From contig JAYKKI010000066.1 in NCBI GenBank assembly GCA_039881145.1, positions 11,361,001 through 11,425,000 on the forward strand: 64,000 nucleotides of DNA. The letters run 5' to 3'. Shown piece after piece: positions 11,397 to 21,704 of this stretch. The notes below the pieces were generated by a model. That model had not been told where the DNA came from and searched no databases. It saw only the letters and a program-made list of their open reading frames with translations. Each line of letters starts with the position of its first letter. The first letter of the stretch is position 1. A program made the position numbers and the translations under genes. Source of the DNA: Druceiella hillmani (Eukaryota; Arthropoda; Insecta; Lepidoptera; Hepialidae).

Positions 11397-13800
11397 TGGA
11401 TGGTTTGACAGCTACATTGATATTGTAGTGACTTCCTAAATGCCATTACGTCCTATTGCATTTATTATTCAACGACAATGAAAGAGATAAAAGAAACATG
11501 GAAACATCACGGCCTTTCTCGGCAAGATACTTCAGCCCTCTTACATTTCAATTTCAATAAAACCAACATAGATATTTGTAGTGGAGGAAAGGTTTACTTT
11601 AAATAAACCGCTGAAGCCAATACAAATACTTTTATCCATTATAGAACATGATGTAGCAATATCAACTAGCATATATCTCTTCTAATGAAAATTCGCCAAA
11701 TAACGCTTTTACCGAAGGGTACCCACGCCTTTTGAAATATCTAGTTTTCAGCCGATCGCGATCCTCTTTACTCCGGGTAAATTATTCCATTTCATAATAG
11801 TGATGATTAAAATCAATTCCGTGTTGGATATTCGATGCTGACGAACCTAACTTGCTTCACTATTTAATTTCTCCTGGCAGGTTGATCTCAAATTTTGGAT
11901 CGATATTATGCAATTCAACTATCAGAAAACTTTTGATCACGCGTAAACATTCGAATTATTAATCTTTTCAGTTCCCGGCAAATAATACCGGAAATGTGGT
12001 GAGAACTGCGTTCTACATACCATTAAGTTAAAAATAAAAAAGTTGGAATATATGTTGCGCAATGATAGAAACACCCGACTTTTTTAAATTACTTTATTAT
12101 GTACGTACTTGGTGCAAAATAAATTAGAAATAGGGTCAATCATTTAGAGACCACACAAAATCAAATACAGGGCAATGGTTGAAAATATGTTGAAAATAAA
12201 ATGTGTTCCTTTGAAATTTGTTCAAAAGCCATGGTTCTTCACCATTTTCCCCTGGTAGTTTAAAATTATTTTCTGTATACAGGAGACTTCGTATTAACAA
12301 AGTTCTATTTTCTGGTCTCTCTTTATTTTTACGCTCTTCTTACATGATTATTTCTAACATTCGTGTAGTCACAAGTTTTTAGTACAGCCGGTAAAAGTAA
12401 TTAAATGATTTTCCCACTTTTCGACGGCGTAACATTGCTCAGTTACATGAGAACGGTTGCGTTAATTTTAACTAGTTTATGACGATTGGAAATAAATTTT
12501 TCTAAATTTGAATAACAACTTTAAGAGGAACCGGCATGGTCTGAAAAATTCAGTTTCGGATCCACTGATTTATTATTGTAGGGTACACTGAAGATAATTA
12601 TTTGTGAATATACAATATAAATACGGACTATCCAGCTAATAATACAATTCGATATATTTAATATTAATTTAATGTTAACGGAAAACATACGTACTTGTTA
12701 AAAAATTACACCTACTTGCAACCTGGTATTACATCTCGGGTAGCCGAGAACTAATATCATGGTTGGACAGACGATTCGATGGTTTCGCTAGTTTCCCAGT
12801 TCAAAACTTGTTTCGTTGAGTCTTTTTTTAATTCATTGCTCTAGAATTTCGTTTTTGAGTAATCATGAAACGTAAGTAATTAATTAAATTATTAAAAATT
12901 GCGTTATAAAAGAAACATTTTCATTCTGTCTGTATGGAATTCAAATCTTTCAACATATATCTATGAAATTGCAATTACCCCTCGTCATCCGGCACAAAAC
13001 TTTAATAGAGCCCATCAAATTGTGTTCAATGAAAAACATGTCCAGATAAGGTCTATATTCTTAGGAACTCATTACCTACAATCGACGAAACGAAGTAAGT
13101 GCTAAATTAAACCTTGCCACCTTATAATTTTACTTGGTTATCTGAAAATTAATTAAAAGTGTTACTTGATTATTCAATCATTATTTTGAAAATCATAGTT
13201 AATAAATATTTCAACTATGGGTTTATAGCAAAATGGATACAAATCTTATAGTACAGTGTATATTCATGTAAGTATGACTACATTTATATATTAGACCAAG
13301 AAATAATTGTACTATATGTAACAAATAAAGATACCGAAAGGAAATACTAAAAATCGTAGTGCCTTAGCAATCTAAACAACTAAGAAACTTAAAGTTCTTG
13401 AAATATTTAATCGGTAAAATAACAATTTGAAAATTATGGAATTTACCAAAATATTCTTCGTTTTCCAAGTACGAAAAGATAATTTATTATTTTATCATAA
13501 AAAATTTAACTCATTTTACCTTATTTTATAAATTTTGCTAATAAAAGAATTCACATAAAAATAACTTAGCCCGTATCTACTATGCCCTTAGAAATGTCAA
13601 TTTTACGTCAGCTCAAGACGTATACAAAATAATAATATTTTATCTTCAGGAGTATATTATAAGTTATCTATGATATATAAACTCATGCAATTTTTCCGTG
13701 AAACTACTCAAGAAGGTTGAAAATACGTTTACTCTGTTTGTGTCCAATAAGGTTTGGCGCGTCATAATAATTTGTGTGGTAAATCCATTAAGTTACAGAC
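10655..13800. other. Gene-free stretch with one (TA)n tract
   Basis: A TA run occupies 11335-11394. Otherwise this is AT-rich sequence. The short open frames, such as 12899-13105, show no recognisable domain. Confidence 0.55.
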
Positions 13801-13833
13801 ATACACATACATACGTAAATATAAATACATGTA

Positions 13834-13910
<77 letters not shown>

Positions 13911-13915
13911 ATGTA
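13801..13915. repeat. Compound (CA)n/(TA)n/(TG)n microsatellite
   Basis: ACATA-rich start, a long TA run, then (TG)n. The open frame over it is a repeat artefact. Confidence 0.95.
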
Positions 13916-15500
13916 TATTAATACCCTAATGCCCAAGGGGCGACATATAAATATTTTTCTTCATAAATGATATATTCTTAAAACCTTGTAGCGACCATCG
14001 TTATATTACTATTTTTTAATTGTGCCTTGGTTAACTCGTTTTTCTATTCGATTAATGACTTCAGAAACAGATATTTGTAAATATGGCATTAGATGGCACA
14101 AGTTGTATATTAATTTGGTAAAAATATTGACTTTATTTTCATAAAAATATTTCAATAATGACATTTTTAGTTTAGTTGTAGTTTCCAATTCAAGTGAACG
14201 TGAAGTGAAATTTCCAATTCAAGTAAACTGTTCTATGTATGTGTAATCGTTGCTTATGTAGTACTCTGTCATCTTGAAGACAAAGCGACGTGATGCGCAT
14301 GATATTATTGCTGCTCACGTTGTGGCTTGATAAATTGAAACCAATTGAAGCGGGCCAGAATCCTTGTGAGCCAGTAGTAACGGAAACACGTATACCACAC
14401 GTACGGTGTACATTTCTCCCTTAAAATATTGGACAAGAATGCCAATTTTCCATAAATTTTAAAATTAGTTACATTTCGGAAATTAAAACTACTTTTAATC
14501 TCTAAAAGTATAGTGTACAGTTCATCAACTAAAAATTAAATAATATTTATAATATGTGGACATCGATGAAAAGCAGATTTCTCGTCAGCTTATGTTTGAT
14601 CTAACTTAATAACGCAAGCATAATAGTTATACTTAACAAAGATCGCCCATATATTTATAACGTCGAGTTTATGGTTTTGTTATTTTATATATTGGTTTTC
14701 AAGAAAATTTAATGTACAACTCTGTGTTAAGTGTTTATTGACAGTATTCTAATTTAACAATTTTTCGTTCTAACTTAACAATTGTCGTTCTAAGTATCAA
14801 AACACATTTTATTAAATCAATGGAAATATGAGAAAAGATATCACGTGGTATAAGTTGGAGGTAAAAACATACATACGTATTTTTTACAACGTCCGAGACA
14901 GAAGTTAAAGTTATTATATCTGTCGACAACCCCAACAATACCCTTCGCATTTTTCTATGAACATTGTCTTAATTTATCTTAGATTCTTAAATATGAATCG
15001 CATTTAAAGGATTTGTGGATTCATAGAATTATCTGATAATATGCATTAAAATAGGAATCAAGTTTGTTAGTTTTTGATCAAAAACAATTTTCACTCTGAG
15101 TTCACCTTATTACACCCGAACCAACCTTGGAGGTATTCAGTTCAGTCGTGGTGAGAAAATATAAAGTGGGAATTCTCTCATAAACATTTGACATATTTTG
15201 CGGGTCAATTAACACATTGCTGTAATTATTCGATCCTTTTACGCGGTAATCAAGCGTAACATATTCAATTTCTAACATCCGCATGAACAGAATATGCGAG
15301 ATGCTTGTTGCGATATAATTTTGGCATATCTTCCATATTCCCTTGTTACAAATCGAATGCGTTGTTATACATTTTAATACAAATAATATTTTCAGCACCT
15401 TCAGAATATACAGGTAGAGAAGATTAAATCTGTCAAGGTCGCGCTTTTGTGAATATAATAGAGTAATTACACTCTGCTTGTTTGTATCTATTTGTTCACT
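13916..15500. other. Gene-free stretch
   Basis: AT-rich. A 98-residue minus-strand frame at 15102-15398 has mixed composition, but I recognise no family in it, and there is no splice or homology support. Confidence 0.5.
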
Positions 15501-15509
15501 GGGTTAGAT

Positions 15510-16505
15510 TACTATTCCATATAAAAATACAAAAGTTGCAAATTCCCGATTAACCTAGGAGAAGATGGTGATAATTTACTGAATGCATTATTTCCTTTTA
15601 TAATTTATATGATTTTACCCTTGAGTTTATCTGGTAAATATTATTTCTCTATATCCCAATACAAAAGTTACAAATACCCGTTTAACTATGTGAAATTGAT
15701 TATAATTTACGAGTACTTGGTGATAATTTACAGAATATATTTATATTATTTATATTTCCTTTTATACTTTATTAGCTTCTGCCCTTCATTTCGTCTGGGC
15801 AATGTTATTACTCGAGATCCCAATATAAAAGTTACAAATAGCCGTTTAACTATTTGAAATTGATTATAATTTACGAGTACTTGGTGATAATTTACAGAAT
15901 ATATTTATATTATTTATATTTCCTTTTATACTTTATTAACTTCTGCCCTTCATTTCGTCTGGGCAATGGTATTACTCGAGATCCCAATATAAAAGTTACA
16001 AATACCCGTTTAACTATTTGGAATTGATTATAATTTACGAGTACTTGGTGATAATTTACAGAATATATTTATATTATTTATATTTCCTTTTATACTTTAC
16101 TAGCTTCTGCCCCTCATTTCGTCTGGGCAATGTTATCACTCGAGATCCCAATATAAAAGTTACAAATACCCGTTTAACTATTTGAAATTGATTATAATTT
16201 ACGAGTACTTGGCGATAATTTACAGAATATATTTATATTATTTATATTTCCTTTTATACTTTATTAACTTCTGCCCTTCATTTCGTCTGGGCAATGTTAT
16301 TACTCGAGATCCCAATATAAAAGTTACAAATACCCGTTTAACTATTTGAAATTGATTATAATTTACGAGTACTTGGTGATAATTTACAGAATATATTTAT
16401 ATTATTTATATTTCCTTTTATACTTAATTAGCTTCGGCCCTTCATTTCGTCTGGGCAATGTTATTACCCAAGATCCCAATATAAAAGTTACAAATACCCG
16501 TTTAA
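15510..16505 (+). repeat. 164-bp tandem repeat array (about 5 units plus a diverged leader)
   Basis: The anchor 'ctcgag' plus 'atcccaatataaaagtt' recurs at 15811, 15975, 16139 and 16303, with a variant at 16467 and an older one near 15647: a constant step of 164 bases. Each unit contains 'gagtacttggtgataattta' and 'cttctgcccttcatttcgtc'. A more diverged unit begins near 15510. Because 164 is not a multiple of 3 and the frames shift from unit to unit, the array is not coding. The 'CTTCTGCCC..TTTCGTCTGGG' phrase resembles the head of insect dispersed repeats, so a transposon fragment was probably the seed. Confidence 0.95.
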
Positions 16506-16519
16506 GCGCAGAGAATAGG

Positions 16520-16815
16520 GATTATCAAATTTATCTATATATTAATACGTGAAGAAAAAACTTTATACCCTTCATATTGCGCGTACGGAAACGTGTGAGA
16601 TTTGGCATAATTAAAATTTGTATGGAAAAGGAGCGCAGAAAGCTAATATTTATATATAATATGTGTATATATTAATAAATGGAAAGAAAATGTTGTACCC
16701 TTTTTTAACAATATTGCGAATTTGACATGATAAAAATTTATATTGTGATGGAATGCAGAATACCAAAATTTATTTATAATATGTGTTACAAATACATTAA
16801 ATTATGTATTACAAA
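16520..16815 (+). repeat. Dispersed repeat, two diverged units
   Basis: Two successive related units: 'atctatatattaatacgtga', 'atattgcgcgtacggaaacg', 'gcgcagaaagctaatattta', followed from about 16661 by a weaker copy ending in 'gtgttacaaatacattaaa'. The same family recurs at 27226-27385. A 22-base phrase containing 'ttacaaatacattaaa' is duplicated at the right end. The consensus resembles a repeat common in insect genomes. Confidence 0.75.
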
Positions 16816-17048
16816 TACATTAAAAGATCCATTTTTTACATTCGTGCTGTCAATTTCAAACACATAAGTCTCGGATTAAACAGTCATACAGAGTAAAGAT
16901 TGTCAACAAAGATTTTAAAATGTAAGAGAAACTGAATAGGTTTCCAGCTGTGAATTTTGTATGATTTCAAATGTTCCTTTTTCAATAGTATGTAGAGTTT
17001 ACATCAAGGCAAAAAAGCATTTATTTTTTATTTTGTGTAATCTATATA

Positions 17049-17097
17049 TGTATTTAACGGGTATGTAAAGGAGTGTGCTGCATACCCGTTAAATACA
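17049..17097. repeat. Perfect 17-bp hairpin
   Basis: The string 'tgtatttaacgggtatg' (17049-17065) pairs perfectly with 17081-17097 around a 15-base loop. No T-run follows it that would mark a Pol III terminator. Confidence 0.9.
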
Positions 17098-17254
17098 GCA
17101 TGCTTAATATACGCCTGTGACAAAAGGAACATTTTGTAGCAGCAATCTGAATTAACTTACTCTCGCTAACCTTTGACATAAGAACCTCAGTAACGTTCAA
17201 CTATCAAAATTTAATGAATTACGTTCGAATTTCGACCATTTAGCGACCAATAGT

Positions 17255-17450
17255 CTATATTATTTCCTTTTATACTTTATTAGCTTTAGCCATTGATTTG
17301 GTATGCGTAAAGTTATTACTCCATATCCCAGTACAAAAGTTACAAATACCAGAATAAGTTCAGAGAAATGGGATATTTTATTATTCCTTTTATGCTTGAT
17401 TAGCTTTTTTCCGTGATTTCATTCACGTGGATTTTTTAACACTTACAATT
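17255..17450 (+). repeat. Diverged relatives of the 164-bp unit
   Basis: Two diverged units: 'ttccttttatactttattag' with 'actccatatcccagtacaaa', then 'ccttttatgcttgattagct' with 'ccgtgatttcattcacgtgg'. The second shows the transposon-like head more clearly than the array at 15.5-16.5 kb, which supports a common origin. Confidence 0.7.
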
Positions 17451-17459
17451 ATAAAGAAA

Positions 17460-18440
17460 TATAGGCCATATTGTGATATACATATGTATTTTTCCCTATC
17501 ATATATTTTCTTTACCCTGATTTCTCTTGTCATCTTAAATGCAAAATATTTTAGTAAATATGAACTTAAGCGTTACCGAGATAATTTCGTTTGATTCTTA
17601 GCCTCTTTTTTCTATAAAAATAATTTTCAAAAACTTTCCCACCAGTGCCGACATAAACCTTCACTGCGGGCTATTAACTCTAAAGAGCCATTTAAAACTG
17701 CAGTGGAAAATAATTGCAAGTCCAGTTCTGAGAACGACGTAAATAAGTGCGTCAGCTGGATTCCAATGCGCTGATATCTTAGGGTTTAACGCCATATATT
17801 GTATTCTTTGTATACGTAGATATATATTCAGAGGGGTGAATAAGTAAGTTTAGTTTAAAGAAATTTTATTTTGGCCAAACATAGAAGAATCAGATTTTAC
17901 GGAGAAAGGCATCTATTTACATCGATTCAATTCTATGTGCCAAATTATGAGAAATACCTTATGTTGCACAAATTTTTCATAATATCTATATATATTTTGC
18001 ATGTCATTATTAAGGTTTATGAAACATAAAGGCTGCGTCTTCTTATATATAATAGCATAAATGTGAAAATTAGTCATCAGTAGTTATAATTTTTTTTTTA
18101 CATAATGTAAAATTACATATGCACTAAAATACTATATGCACTATGCACTAAATAAATTACATTATATAATATGCACTAAATAAATTACATAATATAAAAT
18201 TACATATGCACTCAAGTAAGTGTAAAGACATATGGAAAATAATTCTACAAAACCAGATTCCTTCTCAGTAGCTTGCTTTTTTATGTTTCGCATGATTTTA
18301 ATTCTTATCTTTGTCTTTCAATGTACATCACATACACACATTATATTTCCTGTTTATAAAAATTTTATTTCCATACAGTACAAAACTTTTAAAGCGTAAA
18401 CATATGAAATTACTTACATTGTACCTTGGAAAATACATAT
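17460..18440. other. Gene-free stretch with short ATGCAC-type repeats
   Basis: At about 18100-18220 the phrases 'atatgcacta' and 'ctaaataaattaca' alternate several times as an irregular tandem repeat. The remainder is plain AT-rich sequence. Confidence 0.6.
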
Positions 18441-18445
18441 GTATT

Positions 18446-18448
<3 letters not shown>

Positions 18449-18486
<38 letters not shown>
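18449..18486. repeat. (TA)n microsatellite
   Basis: Uninterrupted TA run. Confidence 0.95.
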
Positions 18487-18490
<4 letters not shown>

Positions 18491-18684
18491 ACGTTACTGG
18501 GAATATGTAGAATTAAGTTTAATGACGATGTAAACGTAATAAAAACGATTCGATTAAGGTACATGATTTACTTAATACTTGGATGTTAAAAAACTTTTCA
18601 TTTGAGAGAAATGTTATATCCTATGTTTATATTAACGTTACATATTTAATTAAACTACTTAAGGACTGTCTCATAAATAACAAG

Positions 18685-18855
18685 CTGTGGCCTACGGTTT
18701 CACTCGGATATAATTATATTAATGGTACTGCTATCTGCCCCGCGGTCATTAAACGCTTCCGCTCCGTTCGTCAAATAATATCGGTCGTCGAGTCGGAAGT
18801 AAACCAGCGCGGACATTCGGAGTTATCTGTCAATAAATAAACCAGTCCCTATCTT
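18685..18855. other. GC-richer block ending in a poly(A)-signal-like motif
   Basis: A locally GC-rich segment ('ctgccccgcggtcattaaac', 'cgctccgttcgtc', 'cggtcgtcgagtcggaag') ends with 'aataaataaaccagtccc'. A solo LTR or an old exon would both fit. I find no TG...CA ends or target duplication, and no frame with a known domain. Confidence 0.25.
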
Positions 18856-18943
18856 GCATCAAGTTTAAGCTATGATCCACAATACACTTATGCAGTGATC
18901 ACCGACTTCCACTATAGTTTTTATCACTGCAGAAATCATATGA

Positions 18944-19031
18944 ATCTTAACGTGATAATGTATCTAATGCGTGATGATATGTCTATAATCTTAAGGTGAT
19001 GATGTATCTAATACGTGATGAAATATTCTTC
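18944..19031. repeat. 44-bp tandem duplication
   Basis: The unit 'atcttaacgtgataatgtat' (18944) recurs as 'atcttaaggtgatgatgtat' (18988), with a few substitutions. Confidence 0.9.
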
Positions 19032-19211
19032 TTCTTTCTATTCGTAATTCCTATTTTCTTTGACAGTGCATGATTTTTCTGAAACGTAAATAATTTTTTA
19101 AACCAAACATGTACTGCTAGAAATTATTGCCAACGAACTGTGGAATAATGATATATAGTCCATAAAACATATATCACTGAGTATGGATTTTCTGCAGTTT
19201 AATGCGAACCA

Positions 19212-19235
19212 ATATATATATATATATATATATAT
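19212..19235. repeat. Short (TA)n tract
   Basis: Twelve or so TA units. Confidence 0.9.
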
Positions 19236-19743
19236 TAGGTCTTCACATATCCGCTTTAAAGCGCATATGCAGTTACCAGCAAAAATGTTAAAAATAATCC
19301 ATAAAATTATGGTAAATTTTGTGATTAAATAAAAGGTCAAAAGTTTATTCAATGTTACAACAATGGAAATATAGCTCTGGAAATCATCATCAATTAAAAG
19401 AGAAGCTGATTTTAATCCTTTATAGTGTATTATAGTATTTTATATGTCCGTTATAGATTTACGAGCCTAAATGAGGAAAAAAAATACGGTTATAATTTCT
19501 AGCGATTCCGTCGACATCAAAACGCGTTGTATCAACATTTGTATTCATTAATGAAGGAACATATTTATTACCATAATGAGTGCAAGTTACTAAATCATAC
19601 GATACCATATATATATATATACATATTGTGCCCATGAAAGATGATTACGTATCTACTGAAATTTTATAAATTTTGTTAGTGCATATTTATTTACATTTTG
19701 GTATGTCTATGTATAATTTCTGCATTTTTTACTTATTGTGTGT

Positions 19744-19949
19744 AATGAAATCCCTTACTTGTTCATATGAGATAAAGATAAACAAATGAAGTAATAAAAT
19801 TATTATTACTTCATTTGTTTATCTTTATCTCAAATGAACAAGTAGGGATTTCATTAATCCCTTACTTGTTCATTTGAGATAAAGATAAACAAATGAAGTA
19901 ATTTGAAGGATTATGAAATTAATTTACTAAATTTAATTTCATAATCCTT
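19744..19949. repeat. Three-armed foldback followed by a second hairpin
   Basis: A roughly 50-base arm (19744-19795, containing 'gagataaagataaacaaatg') is followed after a few bases by its near-perfect inverse (19805-19855), then by a third copy in the first orientation (19856-19902). A separate hairpin follows at once: 'aaggattatgaaatt' at 19906 and its inverse at 19935-19949. Arms differ by one or two bases, so the structure is recent or kept uniform. No coding frame is present. Confidence 0.9.
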
Positions 19950-19954
19950 TTAAA

Positions 19955-21290
19955 TAATACGACGGATAATACGACAAATAAAAAAGAAGTCAATCAAGAG
20001 AAGTAAACGAAGATAGAAAATCAATCTCTCGCACAGTTATATTAGCTTAATAGATTTTAAATATTTTCTAAATGACGATAGACAATGAACTACTATGAAA
20101 AATTATAACGAAATATTAATTATTAATTTTTGTATTAGATTATATTTAACAATTATTAGTTATTTTCATCCTTTATTTCCATTTGATGTTAAAGCACTAT
20201 TTTTCGCTTATATCAAGATGTAAGTATTAAATATCATTATGTGTGAATATTTGGTGTCTTCTATCCTACAATTTAAAAAATTCTCTTTTAATTTTAACTT
20301 CTTAGTCTGGTGTTATTAAGTGTTTTTAATTTTGTTGTAAAAATTTGGTCTTGTTCATTTGTGTTTTAGTGTTTTTCAATAATTTTTTGGTATTTTTTTA
20401 TTGAGGAATTTTCCATTTACATTTAATGATATGTATATTTATATTTATATAGAGTGTTACCTATTTTGTACATTCCAGGATAATCTTACTTCCGTATTAA
20501 ACTCCAATCGGGTATCGGAGCAGACACGCACAATTGTTTACATATACTTCTGATTAACAAGTTGGTAATAAATTTGAAATCATTAAATTTAATATTTTCA
20601 TGAAGGGCAAATGTCTGTGAATATTTTGAGCGTCTAGTGAATTCATAACCTTTAGATAAATCTAGTGTTAACAAATAAAATAGAGGTGGTTTTTCTATGG
20701 ATTCTAAGAGAAAAACGGAAGTTTTATAAGATCACCCATGTGTCCTTTGTACATCAGTCATAGCAGTTTTTCTCAGAAAATGCTTGATGAAGAAACTTGG
20801 AAACTCGATAACCTACGTTGGGATGGTTTTGACATTTAATCTTAATATCGTAGCAGTGGAAAAGAAAATATAGTAGCGGTGGAAATGTGAATGAATCTCT
20901 GGCAAGCGACAAGCTGATATTATAAACAAAATAATTTAACGTTTTCATTGGCAAATTTTATTCCAATTTTTCAATGAAAAACATCTATTCATTTAATTGG
21001 AATTCACGGATTCGTGGCCAAATATGCTTAAAACAGTTTTTAACAAGAACAATACGTTGCTTAATGAAATACGAAATAAAATAAAAATAACTTAAATGAG
21101 GATTTCTTCCTTCCTTCTAAATGTGCTATAGATCGATGTTGTTTTTTTATATTATTTGCCAGTTAATGATTTAATATTTCTTACAAGGCTTTAATGTAAA
21201 AACAAATCAACATATTATAAAAGTTGCTATATTTCTACATTCTCTACCTTCATGAACCTAATTTATTTAATCTTTATAAATACAATCATT
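19955..21290. other. Gene-free stretch
   Basis: AT-rich. The minus-strand open frames at 20486-20674 and 20754-20954 have no recognisable domain. Confidence 0.5.
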
Positions 21291-21291
21291 C

Positions 21292-21433
21292 ATTTTCGAG
21301 TTCAGTCATTTCCGAAAATAATTACAATGTAAAATACAAAGAACAACTTCAATTTATTAATGTATAATATATTGAAATTGTTCTTCGTGTTTGGCATTTT
21401 AATTATTTTCTGGAAATAACTGAACTTGAAAAT
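21292..21433. repeat. 142-bp imperfect foldback
   Basis: The left arm (21292-21360, starting 'attttcgagttcagtcattt') pairs over almost its whole length with the right arm (about 21367-21433, ending 'aactgaacttgaaaat'). Mismatches are scattered and the loop is short. The form fits a small MITE or a hairpin-RNA precursor. It lies about 90 bases left of a Penelope-derived foldback but is not related to it in sequence. Confidence 0.85.
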
Positions 21434-21520
21434 AACTACTACGTATATTTGCCTTTTAATTAAACCTCTCGAGAAAATGAACGTAATTTAAATAATCCAT
21501 ACTTAAATAACATTCATACG

Positions 21521-21700
21521 CACAATTAAATGAAACTACTAGCAAAGATTGCTCATATCCCACCTGAAGATGTTGTAATACAACGAAACCTAGGTCGTGG
21601 TAAAGAAATTAAAGATAGTAGAAATAATACTACATCACGTAGTTTCATTTAATTGTGAATAATGAATTTCTACAAAATTAAAGCCAAATATATTCAACAT
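21521..21700 (+). mobile_element. Penelope-derived foldback element, copy A (left arm mostly deleted)
   Basis: The left tip 'cacaattaaatgaaactact' (21521-21540) is followed directly by a right arm: ribozyme-like motif, 'aaagatagtagaaataatac', 'cacgtagtttcatttaattg', and the outer zone 'gaataatgaatttctacaaa'. The inner 'gcaaagattgctcatat' before the motif is shared in altered form with the 59.1-kb copy ('gatctttgctaatatg'), so both derive from one internally deleted form. No coding capacity remains. Confidence 0.85.
21560..21600 (+). ncRNA. Hammerhead-ribozyme-like motif (best preserved copy)
   Basis: Reading the plus strand: CCAC (21560-21563), core CTGAAGA (21564-21570, fitting CUGANGA), one unpaired T, helix II GTTGT/ACAAC closed by AAT (21572-21584), GAAA (21585-21588), palindromic ACCTAGGT (21588-21595) as a very short helix III, cleavage-site C (21596), then GTGG (21597-21600) pairing with CCAC as helix I. 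All invariant core residues are present. The extra T before helix II is a departure from the canonical fold and is shared by the other copies. Hammerheads with short helix III are known from Penelope-like elements; activity here is untested. Confidence 0.6.
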
Positions 21701-21704
21701 TCAT

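Noticed and set aside
14271..14300. Short similarity 'gaagacaaagcg' shared with 30112
   Set aside because: Only about a dozen bases match and the flanks do not align.
15102..15398. 98-residue minus-strand frame of mixed composition
   Set aside because: No family recognised and no supporting splice sites or duplicates; kept only as a remark.
15609..16552. Related open frames with 'RIYLYYLYFLLY' in successive units
   Set aside because: They come from a 164-bp tandem repeat whose period is not a multiple of three.
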